A DNA stretch of 64,000 nucleotides, taken from the NCBI RefSeq assembly GCF_041321095.1, contig NZ_JBGGWE010000017.1:73302-137301 (forward strand). Reading direction: 5' to 3'. The notes below the pieces were generated by a model, which was not told the DNA's origin, did not search any database, and saw only the letters and a program-made list of their open reading frames with translations. The translations under genes were made by a program, and so were the position numbers. The stretch is from Fibrella arboris (GTDB lineage Bacteria; Bacteroidota; Bacteroidia; Cytophagales; Spirosomataceae). Positions 16,654-24,462 of the stretch are shown in pieces (within the stretch, counting starts at the first letter, position 1; each line of letters opens with the position of its first letter).

Positions 16654-17987
16654 CGCGAAAACGCCAGTCGTTGACCGGCTTTATCAGTCTGGAATTGACC
16701 ATGCTCATATACCAACGTACCTGACACAAACGTGTGGGTGATACGATGGCTGAAGGTTTCGCCCAGCAATGGCGACCAGCCGCACTGATACAGAATAGAC
16801 TCAGGCGTGACAGTGGTCTGTTGCGTTGGATCGACAAGTACCAGATCGGCCCAGTAGCCTTCGCGAACGTACCCCCGCCGATCGATCTGAAAACAGTCGG
16901 CGGGGGCGTGGGCCATTTTCTGTACCACTTTTTCGAGCGACAGTTTTCCCTGCCTGGCTGCCTCCAGCATCAGGAGTAACGGATGTTGTACCAGCGGAAG
17001 CCCGGACGGAGCCTGCCAGTAAGGCTGCTGTTTCTCGTCCCAGGTGTGTGGCGCATGGTCGGTGGCAATAATATCGAGACGATCATCGAGCAGGGCTTGC
17101 CAGAGTGCGTCGCGATGATGCGGCGCTTTAATAGCCGGATTGCACTTGATCTGGTTGCCGAGCCGCTCGTAATCGTCGGCCGTGAAATGCAGGTGATGCA
17201 CACACACCTCGGCTGTTATCCGTTTTTCAGCCAGGGGAATATCGTTGCGGAACAGATTTAGCTCGTCGGCAGTCGTCAGGTGCAGCATGTGCAGGCGCGT
17301 ATGATGCCGTTTGGCCAGCTCAACCGCCATCGACGACGAAATCAGGCAGGCTTCCTCGTTTCGAACCAGCGGGTGAATCCAGGCGGGGGCGTTATCGCCG
17401 TATTCAGCCTTGTACCGCTCGGTATTGGCGCGAACGGTGGGTTCGTCTTCGCAGTGGGTAGCAATGAGCATGGGGCATTCCCGGAAGAGCGCATCCAGCG
17501 TTTGCTCGTTATCAACGAGCATATTCCCCGTTGAGGAGCCCATAAACACTTTGATGCCGCAAACCGCCGTTGCGTCAGTGCGCAATACCTCGGCCAGATT
17601 GTTGTTCGAGGCACCCATGAAGAACGAGTAATTGCCAAAAGCCGTAGCCGCTGCAATGTCGTATTTATCCTGCAGGAGCTGCTGGGTCAGGGCATTCGGT
17701 GTGGTGTTGGGCATCTCCATGAACGTGGTGACGCCCCCGGCAACGCCCGCCCGCGATTCGCTGCGTATGGTGGCTTTATGGGTCAGGCCCGGCTCGCGAA
17801 AATGCACCTGATCGTCAATGACGCCGGGCAACAGATACTGACCGGCTGCGTCGATAACCTGATCACCAGGCTTGGCAGAGATGGACGTACCTACTTCGGT
17901 AATAAAGCCATTCTCGATACGAACGTCGGCCTCTTGTGATCGCCCCTCGTTGATGAGCCGGGCATTAAGAATACGGTATGAAGTCAT
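16650..17987 (-). CDS. pyrC: Dihydroorotase (class I amidohydrolase)
   Basis: A 445-residue metal-dependent amidohydrolase that cyclises carbamoyl aspartate to dihydroorotate in pyrimidine synthesis. The N-terminal metal motif reads DDQVHFREPGLTHK, so the first His of the usual HxH is Gln; I recall this form from Bacteroidota dihydroorotases. Other metal ligands are in IATHCEDE, CVHHLHFTADDY and IIATDHAPHTWDEK. The C-terminal composite beta domain (ADLVLVDPTQQ) is intact. Length and order fit class I enzymes rather than allantoinase or hydantoinase, although those are near relatives. The stop codon lies inside a long hairpin. Confidence 0.88.
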   Translation of the reverse strand: MTSYRILNARLINEGRSQEADVRIENGFITEVGTSISAKPGDQVIDAAGQYLLPGVIDDQVHFREPGLTHKATIRSESRAGVAGGVTTFMEMPNTTPNALTQQLLQDKYDIAAATAFGNYSFFMGASNNNLAEVLRTDATAVCGIKVFMGSSTGNMLVDNEQTLDALFRECPMLIATHCEDEPTVRANTERYKAEYGDNAPAWIHPLVRNEEACLISSSMAVELAKRHHTRLHMLHLTTADELNLFRNDIPLAEKRITAEVCVHHLHFTADDYERLGNQIKCNPAIKAPHHRDALWQALLDDRLDIIATDHAPHTWDEKQQPYWQAPSGLPLVQHPLLLMLEAARQGKLSLEKVVQKMAHAPADCFQIDRRGYVREGYWADLVLVDPTQQTTVTPESILYQCGWSPLLGETFSHRITHTFVSGTLVYEHGQFQTDKAGQRLAFSR

Positions 17988-18001
17988 AGGGGTGAATGGT
18001 C

Positions 18002-18206
18002 CGCGGGTTGAAGGGATTTAAACGGATTGGCGCGAATGGTTTATGGGTCCGCCGATGTGGGGGATGTAAACGGATTGGCGCGGATAGCTGGATTCTACCG
18101 GATCTTTAGCCACGGGCAAAGCCAATCCGTTTAATCAAAAATCTGCTTGAACCTGTGAATCCGCTTCAATCAGAGATCCGCGCAAATCGGTTTAATTCCC
18201 TTGATC
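18002..18206. repeat. Cluster of AAACGGATTGGCGCG-type interspersed repeats
   Basis: The gap between pyrC and hemB holds two direct copies of AAACGGATTGGCGCG (near 18032 and 18071) and inverted, partly degenerate copies (AGCCAATCCGTTTAATC near 18120; GATCCGCGCAAATCGGTTTA near 18176). I see no reading frame. The words resemble AATCCGTTTAATCC-like intergenic repeats that I recall from other Bacteroidota genomes; their function is unknown. Confidence 0.7.
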
Positions 18207-18218
18207 CGCGTACCGTTG

Positions 18219-19193
18219 CTACCGCAACAGCGCAGCGGCCTCTTTAGCGAAATAGGTCAGAATAACGTCGGCACCGGCGCGTTTGATGGCCATCAACGAT
18301 TCCATCATGGCGCGTTCGCCATCGAGCCAGCCGTTTTGGGCAGCCGCTTTGATCATGGCATATTCACCACTGACGTTATAGGCGGCGATGGGCAAATGGC
18401 TGTTTTGCCGCAACAGGCTGATAATGTCCAGGTAGGCCAGCGCGGGCTTCACCATCAGCATATCGGCGCCTTCGGCCGTGTCGAGTTCAGCTTCGATGAG
18501 GGCTTCACGGCGATTGGCGGGGTTCATCTGATACGTCTTCTTATCCCCAAACTTGGGCGCCGAATCCAGCGCATCGCGGAATGGGCCATAGAAAGCCGAC
18601 GCATACTTGGCGCAGTACGACATGATCGCCACGTTATGAAAACCGGCTTTGTCCAGTTCCTGCCGTAGATAGGCAACCCGCCCATCCATCATATCGGAAG
18701 GACCGACAATGTCGGCACCGGCCTGGGCCTGGGCAACGGCCATGCGGCCGAGTACGTCCAGCGTTTCGTCGTTCAGGATATGGCCGTTCTCGACAATGCC
18801 ATCGTGGCCGTCGGAACTATAGGGGTCCATCGCCACATCGGTCATGACCACCGCCTCGGGATACGTTTCTTTGATGGCGCGTACCGTTTGCAGATACAGC
18901 CCGTCGGGGTTATGGCTTTCCGTAGCGTATTTATCCTTTTTTGCTTCCGAAAGGTTCGGAAACAGGTCGAAGGTGGTGATGCCGAGATCAAGGCACCGGC
19001 CAATTTCGTCGAGCAGCAGATCCTGCGAGTAGCGATAGATGCCGGGCATCGAGCTTACCTCAGACCGTATTTGCTGCCCTTCCAGAATGAAAACGGGGAA
19101 TATAAAATCAGAGGCATGCAGGCGCGTTTCCTGCACCATGTCGCGAATGGCGGCCGACTGACGATTGCGGCGGGGACGGCGGATAATGTTCAT
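18219..19193 (-). CDS. hemB: Delta-aminolevulinic acid dehydratase (porphobilinogen synthase)
   Basis: A 324-residue barrel enzyme that joins two 5-aminolevulinate molecules into porphobilinogen, the second common step of tetrapyrrole synthesis. The two active-site lysines are in SYCAKYASAFYGPFRDA and in MVKPALAYLD. VMTDVAMDPYSSDGHDGI is the region that carries Zn-binding cysteines in some family members; here these are Asp/Ser, so this is a Mg-type enzyme. Length is normal. The other heme gene in the window, hemE, is 18 kb away, so the pathway is not clustered. Confidence 0.96.
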   Translation of the reverse strand: MNIIRRPRRNRQSAAIRDMVQETRLHASDFIFPVFILEGQQIRSEVSSMPGIYRYSQDLLLDEIGRCLDLGITTFDLFPNLSEAKKDKYATESHNPDGLYLQTVRAIKETYPEAVVMTDVAMDPYSSDGHDGIVENGHILNDETLDVLGRMAVAQAQAGADIVGPSDMMDGRVAYLRQELDKAGFHNVAIMSYCAKYASAFYGPFRDALDSAPKFGDKKTYQMNPANRREALIEAELDTAEGADMLMVKPALAYLDIISLLRQNSHLPIAAYNVSGEYAMIKAAAQNGWLDGERAMMESLMAIKRAGADVILTYFAKEAAALLR

Positions 19194-19206
19194 GGTTAGA
19201 AAACTC

Positions 19207-19893
19207 TTACGCTACCAATTTAAATCCCTCGCCATGTACATTCACGAGCTGCACGGCGGGGTCGTCTTTCAGGTATTTACGGAGCTTCGTAATGTACACA
19301 TCCATACTCCGGGCATTAAAGTACGAGTCATCGCCCCATACTACCTTGAGCGCGAAACTGCGTCCCAACGGCTGATTCAGGTTTTGGGCCAGCAGTTTAA
19401 GCAGTTCTGATTCTTTACTGGTTAGTCGCTGACCAGCTGGGTCGTCATTCCGGAACAGGAGCTGGTGTGGATAGTCGAACCGGAACGTACCTATCTGATA
19501 CATCGTCGTTTCGGGTTGCGACTCGGCTCCCTGGTAGCGCCGGAGAATAGCCTGAATCCGCAACAGTAACTCCTCCATGTTGAACGGCTTGGTGATATAA
19601 TCATCGGCCCCCAGCCGCAGCCCCTGAATGGTATCTTCCTGCATGGATTTGGCCGTTAGAAAGATGATGGGTACGTCGCGCCCGTTCATCCGAATTTCCT
19701 TGGCCAGCGTGAAGCCATCTTTTTTCGGCATCATCACGTCCAGGATGCAGAGATCATATTGCCCGGCCATGAACTGCTGCAAACCGGCGTTGCCATCGGT
19801 GGCGCGGTCAGTGGGGTAGCCTTTCAGTGTCAGGTATTCCTGCGTGAGCTGGCCAAGATTCGGATCGTCTTCAACGAGAAGGATAGAGGGCAT
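19207..19893 (-). CDS. OmpR-family response regulator
   Basis: A 228-residue protein with an N-terminal receiver domain (ILLVEDDPNLGQLTQEYL; phospho-acceptor Asp in DLCILDVMMPKKDG; Lys in FLTAKS) and a C-terminal winged helix (about 130-225, FRFDYPHQLLF, ending YITKLRKYLKDDPAVQLVNV). The ATG at 19893 is chosen because the receiver domain begins there; upstream in-frame codons run into the repeat at 19899. It pairs with the histidine kinase encoded just upstream, 84 bases away. Confidence 0.93.
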   Translation of the reverse strand: MPSILLVEDDPNLGQLTQEYLTLKGYPTDRATDGNAGLQQFMAGQYDLCILDVMMPKKDGFTLAKEIRMNGRDVPIIFLTAKSMQEDTIQGLRLGADDYITKPFNMEELLLRIQAILRRYQGAESQPETTMYQIGTFRFDYPHQLLFRNDDPAGQRLTSKESELLKLLAQNLNQPLGRSFALKVVWGDDSYFNARSMDVYITKLRKYLKDDPAVQLVNVHGEGFKLVA

Positions 19894-19898
19894 AAGGG

Positions 19899-19984
19899 GA
19901 AAGAGTGAATGGCGAAAGAGTGAAGGGGGGAAAGAGCAGCCTCGCAAACTACAACTGCACTATACTCTTTCGCTCTTTCACTCA
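19899..19984. repeat. Inverted-repeat element of the GAAAGAGTGAATGGCGA family
   Basis: GAAAGAGTGAATGGCGAAAG on the left and an imperfect inverted copy (ACTCTTTCGCTCTTTCACTC) on the right, 86 bases in all. It lies between the kinase and regulator genes and overlaps the last few kinase codons. The left word recurs in the hairpin at 25374. Confidence 0.75.
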
Positions 19985-21960
19985 GTATAAAGTGGTATAA
20001 TAAGTTGAAATTCACTGCCTTGGCCGGGGGTGCTGGTCACGGTGATCTGGCCCTGATGTTCGTCGACCATTTTCTTTACGTAACTCAGGCCGAGGCCGAA
20101 GCCTTTTACATCGTGTCGGTTCCCGGTAGGAACGCGATAAAACGTTTCGAATATCCGGCTGATCTGCTCTTTCGTTAAGCCTAATCCGCTATCAGCCACA
20201 GCGATAGCCACAGCCGATCTCCCGTTCGGCAGGGCCGTATTCGACGTGCGAATGCGCAGCGAAAGGTGATCGGGCGAGTACTTGATGGCATTATCGATGA
20301 GGTTATATAGCATGTTGGTCAGGTGAATCTCGTCGGCCAGCACAATTTCACTCGTGGCGTCGAACTCCATATCCAGCTCACCCTGCCGCTGTTCAATGGA
20401 CAGGCTCATGGTGTTCAGCACCTTCTCGATAACGTCGTGCACATTGACCGGGCCCAGCGCCAGTTTTACTTCGCCCTTGTCGAGCAGTGCCATCTGAAGC
20501 ACTTTTTCCACGTGGGAGCCAAGCCGCTGGTTTTCGTCGCGGATGATGCTGACGTACCTGGAGAGCCGCTCGGTGAGGCCGGGCACTGGCGTGATTGAGC
20601 TACCAGCGCCTGCCAATGCTGGCTCCGCGCTGTGTGTCAACTGATCACGAGCCATCTCAACGGCCAGTCCAATGGTCGAAATCGGCGTTTTGAACTCGTG
20701 TGTCATGTTGTTGATGAAATCATTCTTGATATCGGCCATCTTCTTCTGCCGCAGAATGGTGTTGATGGCGACATAGAAACAGCCCATGATCACCAGAATC
20801 AGAATGGCCGAACCGGCCAGTGTGGCGGTCATCCGGCTGAGGATGAAGGCTCGCTGATCCGGGAAAAACAGGTAGAGGTAATTACCCGTCTCCAGCATAT
20901 TGTTTGGAAACAGCGCCGCTTTATAGGCCGACTCATCGAACTGCTGCTGAATAGCCGTTCGGGCGGCTACCGGCATGTTGCCCAGCGTAAGGCCGGTAGA
21001 CGTAAAGAGTAGATCGCCCTGCTGCGGACTGCGAACGGCGTAATCGAACGGAATGCTGATGCCGCGTTCGGTGAGCGCCTGCCGCAGGAGCGTATCCAGC
21101 ATGAATCGGTTTACCCGTTCGGCCAGCGGCCTGTCGGCCATAAGCACACCCCTGAAAATATCCTTGATGGTCTCTGATTGATCGGTAACAGAAGTGCCGC
21201 TTCCAGGCCGATTACTGCCCGCAACTGGAGAAATTGCGGCTCCAGTTGCGGCTTTAGCTGCGTTATTTGTCAGCCCGGTCCGCCGCTGGAATTCACTGCC
21301 TTGTTTTGCTAAACCAGCCGCCGGACCGTGGGTACGTTGCGGGTTCGTTCTAGGTCGAGCCAGCGATACCGAATCGGGGATAACCAGCCCGGATGAAGAC
21401 AGTAACACATCGTTAATGTGGCCCTGCAAAATCTGATCGATCCAGCGGCCAAAACGTTCCTGCTGAATAAGCTGTGCTTCCAGGTCACCGGCCGCTATCA
21501 GCTCGTCCTGCTGTTTATAAAACTCATCGACGGTGCGAAGCTGTTCCGGCGTAAGCGACCGCTGAATGGGTTGCAAAGCATCCATCTGAATCGTAACCGT
21601 GCCTGGCATACCTTCTTCCAACTGGTGCGACGGAGAGGTAACCAGCGCGGGCTGCCGTTTTCTATAGGGCCGATCTGCCCGGGGCGTAGTTGCCCGGTTA
21701 TCGACTAGCTGATTGCCTTTGCCAATGGCTTTCAATTGCTGTTGCTGCTGTTGAGCCGCCAGCCGGTGCCGGGCCTGATACTGGATCTCCTGCCGTTCCA
21801 GGCTGCGCACAACCTCCTGAAGGGCATCGGTAACTTTATAATCGAACTGCTCTTTCTGTAAATACAGGGCATTGCTGATCCAGTAGAGTTGAAACCCCAC
21901 TAAACCTAACAGCCCTATGGCCATCGAAAGAACAATCCAGCGAATTTGTTTCGTTGACAT
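19978..21960 (-). CDS. Membrane sensor histidine kinase
   Basis: A 660-residue kinase. There are membrane helices at about 9-29 (LSMAIGLLGLVGFQLYWI) and about 377-400 (GSAILILVIMGCFYVAI), with a long extracytoplasmic sensor region of about 345 residues between them. The cytoplasmic half has a HisKA box with the phospho-acceptor His in NNMTHEFKTPIS, then the HATPase_c domain: N box (NLIDNAIKYSP), DSGLGL and GFGLGLSYVKK. No known sensor fold was recognised; the middle is Gly/Ala/Arg/Gln-rich. It is divergent from the secreted protein at 22116, a plausible target. Confidence 0.92.
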   Translation of the reverse strand: MSTKQIRWIVLSMAIGLLGLVGFQLYWISNALYLQKEQFDYKVTDALQEVVRSLERQEIQYQARHRLAAQQQQQQLKAIGKGNQLVDNRATTPRADRPYRKRQPALVTSPSHQLEEGMPGTVTIQMDALQPIQRSLTPEQLRTVDEFYKQQDELIAAGDLEAQLIQQERFGRWIDQILQGHINDVLLSSSGLVIPDSVSLARPRTNPQRTHGPAAGLAKQGSEFQRRTGLTNNAAKAATGAAISPVAGSNRPGSGTSVTDQSETIKDIFRGVLMADRPLAERVNRFMLDTLLRQALTERGISIPFDYAVRSPQQGDLLFTSTGLTLGNMPVAARTAIQQQFDESAYKAALFPNNMLETGNYLYLFFPDQRAFILSRMTATLAGSAILILVIMGCFYVAINTILRQKKMADIKNDFINNMTHEFKTPISTIGLAVEMARDQLTHSAEPALAGAGSSITPVPGLTERLSRYVSIIRDENQRLGSHVEKVLQMALLDKGEVKLALGPVNVHDVIEKVLNTMSLSIEQRQGELDMEFDATSEIVLADEIHLTNMLYNLIDNAIKYSPDHLSLRIRTSNTALPNGRSAVAIAVADSGLGLTKEQISRIFETFYRVPTGNRHDVKGFGLGLSYVKKMVDEHQGQITVTSTPGQGSEFQLIIPLYTE

Positions 21961-22115
21961 TAAATTTAACGGAATCGGTGCAACGCGTTAACGCGGTGAC
22001 CCGTCTATACAAAGTACGCGTCTATCCCGTTGCGGGTAGATGACTTAACAACTTTTAACAGGCAACAAGACAGGGTTTTATCAAACTGATCAACCCCTCG
22101 AAAACTACGCTAACT

Positions 22116-23123
22116 ATGAAAAAAACAGTGAACAACCTGCTCCGGTTCGCGCTGGGTACGTGTCTGACCGGTGGATTGACCGTAACGGCGCTAGCCCAGA
22201 CACCCGCCCCCGGTACGGGCGAAATGCGGCTGAAAGTGACCGCCCGGAACGGTAACGAACTCCGTGAAATTGAACGTACCTACCGCACCGAAGGCATGAC
22301 CGATGAAAAGCGCGACGCCATTGTGAATAAACTGATCGACTCGCTCCGAGCCACTCATAAGGGTAAAGACAGCCAGATTTCGGTAACGATCGAAGATGCA
22401 CGCGGAACCGATCGTATCCGGTTCAATAACCGCAGTGGCGGGAATGATGTTGTTGGCGGCGTATTTGTTAATCCCGATGCGCCTGCCCGCGTGTTTACCA
22501 TCCCCCGAGCGCCCCGTACGGCTATTACACCACGGGCGCCCCGCACACCACGCGCACCCTTGCCGCCTGGCGCCCGTCTTGCTGACGACGACTTCAAACT
22601 GGAAGGAAGCCTGACATTCGACGACGATTCACTGGGGCGTAAACGCACGCGGGTATTTCGTTTCGATCGCCGCAACCTCGATTCGCTGGCTAGAAATATG
22701 AAAGAGTTTGGCTATACGTTCGAACGTGAATTTGCGCCCCTGGCCGACCGGCTGTCCCGTTCGCAGGGGCTACAGCGGCTGGATGAGCGGCTGACGATGC
22801 CCTTCGAAACCTGGTCGCGAAGCAGCGGAGGTACGCAGGGATCGACCATTCGTGGCCTGGAAGCGTATCCCAGCAATCCGGATAAGTTTATGCTGAACGT
22901 TCGGTTTACCGCTCCCGGCAAAGGCGATGCGTTTATTGTGGTGACCAACCCCAAAGGCAAAGAAGTAGCCCGGCGCGAGCTGAAAGATTTCTCCGGTGAA
23001 TTTGTTGGTCAGGTCGATCTGGGTCGCAAAGCCGAAGGGGTTTTCTTCGTCACTGTTACCCAGAACGATGATGGTGCCGTTCGCCGTGTGGTGTTGAAAA
23101 AAGACGAAGCCACCACGAAATAA
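22116..23123 (+). CDS. Secreted protein with type IX-like C-terminal sorting domain
   Basis: A 335-residue protein with a signal peptide ending near ALAQT. Residues about 120-160 are rich in Pro, Arg and Ala (PRAPRTAITPRAPRTPRAP). The last 85 residues resemble the type A C-terminal sorting domain of the Bacteroidota type IX system: LEAYPSNPDKFMLNVRF, a KGKEVARRE strand, GEFVGQVDLG, GVFFVTVT and a basic end VVLKKD. The first half has no recognisable fold. It lies divergent to the two-component genes. Export to the surface is inferred from the C-terminus; function is unknown. Confidence 0.7.
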   Translation: MKKTVNNLLRFALGTCLTGGLTVTALAQTPAPGTGEMRLKVTARNGNELREIERTYRTEGMTDEKRDAIVNKLIDSLRATHKGKDSQISVTIEDARGTDRIRFNNRSGGNDVVGGVFVNPDAPARVFTIPRAPRTAITPRAPRTPRAPLPPGARLADDDFKLEGSLTFDDDSLGRKRTRVFRFDRRNLDSLARNMKEFGYTFEREFAPLADRLSRSQGLQRLDERLTMPFETWSRSSGGTQGSTIRGLEAYPSNPDKFMLNVRFTAPGKGDAFIVVTNPKGKEVARRELKDFSGEFVGQVDLGRKAEGVFFVTVTQNDDGAVRRVVLKKDEATTK

Positions 23124-23148
23124 AAAAGTGTTCTGTTTACAGTTTGCT

Positions 23149-23204
23149 GTCTTCTGTTGCGCTGCTTAGCAGCACTTGGTTGCTTTGGTAGCGCAACAGA
23201 AGAC
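23149..23204. repeat. Hairpin of the CTTCTGTTGCG family
   Basis: 15-base perfect arms GTCTTCTGTTGCGCT (23149-23163) and its complement (23190-23204). The loop has an inner GCTGCTTAGCAGC palindrome. It starts 26 bases after the preceding stop. The word CTGTTTACAGT next to it recurs in the hairpin at 39524. Confidence 0.85.
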
Positions 23205-23211
23205 CTTTGGG

Positions 23212-23280
23212 CTGGTGCTTAAAAGTCAAACCCCGGCAACGTACCTGAGACGTTGCCGGGGTTTGACTTTTAAGCACCAG
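23212..23280. repeat. Long perfect hairpin containing AACGTACCT
   Basis: 31-base perfect arms (23212-23242 and 23250-23280) with a 7-base loop. The arm ends in CCCCGGCAACGT, and the loop begins ACCTGAG, so the genome-wide AACGTACCT word spans the arm/loop junction. Confidence 0.9.
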
Positions 23281-23306
23281 TAGGGTATTGCCGACGCGTC
23301 TAGAAT

Positions 23307-23336
23307 GTAGAGCCGCAAAACATCTTGCGGCTCTAC
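23307..23336 (-). terminator. Small hairpin, possible terminator
   Basis: 12-base perfect arms GTAGAGCCGCAA and TTGCGGCTCTAC with a 6-base loop, 13 bases before the stop of the leftward gene at 23350. No strong T-run follows, so termination is uncertain. Confidence 0.5.
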
Positions 23337-23349
23337 GGTAGAGGCCATT

Positions 23350-24012
23350 TTACCGCTGAAAAATCGGTTTGTAATAAAACGTCTCGCGGGTAAGCTGCGC
23401 CAGGCTAATTGATTGACGTAGACAGCCAATGGCGAGTAGTAGAATGAGTGCCATTCTACATGTAATTGGGGCCGTATAGGTAGGGAAATCGTATAAATTA
23501 ATCAGGATATTGACTGTGTTGATTGGCCATGCACCGTTATCGCTAATGTATTTCCAGACGAGCTTCTTACGGGTATCATTCTGCCAGTAGTAAGGAATCC
23601 AGGCTGACAGGACTACGAAGACAGGCGATAAACACAGGGCTATGGTCATGGTTTTGAGGTAGTTAGCAGGCAAGGTCAAATACAAATTCACCAATAACGT
23701 ACCTACCAGCAAAGTCGTTACTACCGTTGGCCAGCGGCAATAGCTTTTGACAATGCGCCAGTAGCGTGCCTTGATTTGCTTCTTTGTTTCTATCTCATAC
23801 TTTACCTGGATCCGTCGTATTCCTTCGCCGTTGCCCATCGCCAGAAAAGCGTCGGTGCTGGCCTCGTAGAAAGACAGGCCGGTAGCCATTTTCTCTTCGG
23901 TCAGCGTGGCGTAGTGGTCCAGCAGTTCGTCGGCCAGGTGATCGTATCTGATATCAGCCAGCGAAGTTAGGTCATGGCGTAGGTCGGCGAGTTGTTGGTT
24001 GGTAAGGGGCAT
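23350..24012 (-). CDS. Membrane protein paired with a PadR regulator
   Basis: A 220-residue protein with a soluble N-terminal part (about 1-90, LRHDLTSLADIRYDHLADEL) and about four hydrophobic segments (for example VVTTLLVGTLLVNLYLTL and MTIALCLSPVFVVLSAWIP). The gene starts 3 bases after the padR stop, so it is in the same operon. Such small membrane proteins behind PadR genes are common in Bacteroidota, and some resemble DUF1700/DUF1129-like partners. The function is unknown; it may control an envelope process sensed by the regulator. Confidence 0.7.
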   Translation of the reverse strand: MPLTNQQLADLRHDLTSLADIRYDHLADELLDHYATLTEEKMATGLSFYEASTDAFLAMGNGEGIRRIQVKYEIETKKQIKARYWRIVKSYCRWPTVVTTLLVGTLLVNLYLTLPANYLKTMTIALCLSPVFVVLSAWIPYYWQNDTRKKLVWKYISDNGAWPINTVNILINLYDFPTYTAPITCRMALILLLAIGCLRQSISLAQLTRETFYYKPIFQR

Positions 24013-24015
24013 GAC

Positions 24016-24357
24016 TCAACGGGCTGGTTTCAGGTTCAGGATCGTGTTCAGGTTGTCTATGAATGAGCGGAGTTCGGACACGCGGCTCACGGTTTGCAGA
24101 CGGCCGGTTTTGGTCAGGGAATAATATTTCCGCGCCCGTCCGGCAACGACCTCGGTTTCGGCGGTGAGCAACCCTTCGGCTTCCAGCTTGTGCAGCGATG
24201 GATACAGGGAGCCTTCGGTCAGTACCATCTCGCCGGCCGTCATGGCCTTTACCTGCTGGGTGATCTCATAGCCATACATGCGCTCCCGGCCTGCCAGCAA
24301 CGTCAGGATGATCACCGGGAGGCTTCCCTTCAGGACGTGTTGCGTAGTGCTGTTCAT
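24016..24357 (-). CDS. PadR-family transcriptional regulator
   Basis: A 113-residue winged-helix protein. LKGSLPVIILTLLAGRERMYGYEIT is the N-terminal PadR signature; EGSLYPSLHKLEAEGLLTAE is the recognition helix and wing; RKYYSLTKTGR follows. The C-terminal dimerisation helix is short. It is probably autoregulatory and controls the membrane-protein gene behind it. It is divergent from the ROK kinase gene at 24463, which may be a second target. Confidence 0.92.
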   Translation of the reverse strand: MNSTTQHVLKGSLPVIILTLLAGRERMYGYEITQQVKAMTAGEMVLTEGSLYPSLHKLEAEGLLTAETEVVAGRARKYYSLTKTGRLQTVSRVSELRSFIDNLNTILNLKPAR

Positions 24358-24374
24358 CCGTGCAAGTATATAGG

Positions 24375-24397
24375 AAGATTAAATACTATAGAATCTT
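24375..24397. promoter_or_regulatory. Possible PadR operator
   Basis: AAGATT (24375-24380) and AATCTT (24392-24397) form a dyad with an 11-base AT-rich spacer, 18 bases upstream of the padR start and just before the ROK gene promoter. The arms are short, so support is weak. Confidence 0.3.
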
Positions 24398-24402
24398 AGG
24401 TA

Positions 24403-24431
24403 TTGAAAAAAGTAGCGGTTCCTTAACTTCG
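24403..24431 (+). promoter_or_regulatory. Putative promoter of the ROK kinase gene
   Basis: TTG (24403-24405), 18 bases, then TAACTTCG (24424-24431), close to the TTG/TAnnTTTG pattern of Bacteroidota. A transcript would start near 24437, about 26 bases before the ATG. Confidence 0.4.
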
Positions 24432-24462
24432 CAGCATAACCTCAATAATTAGTCACGTATAC

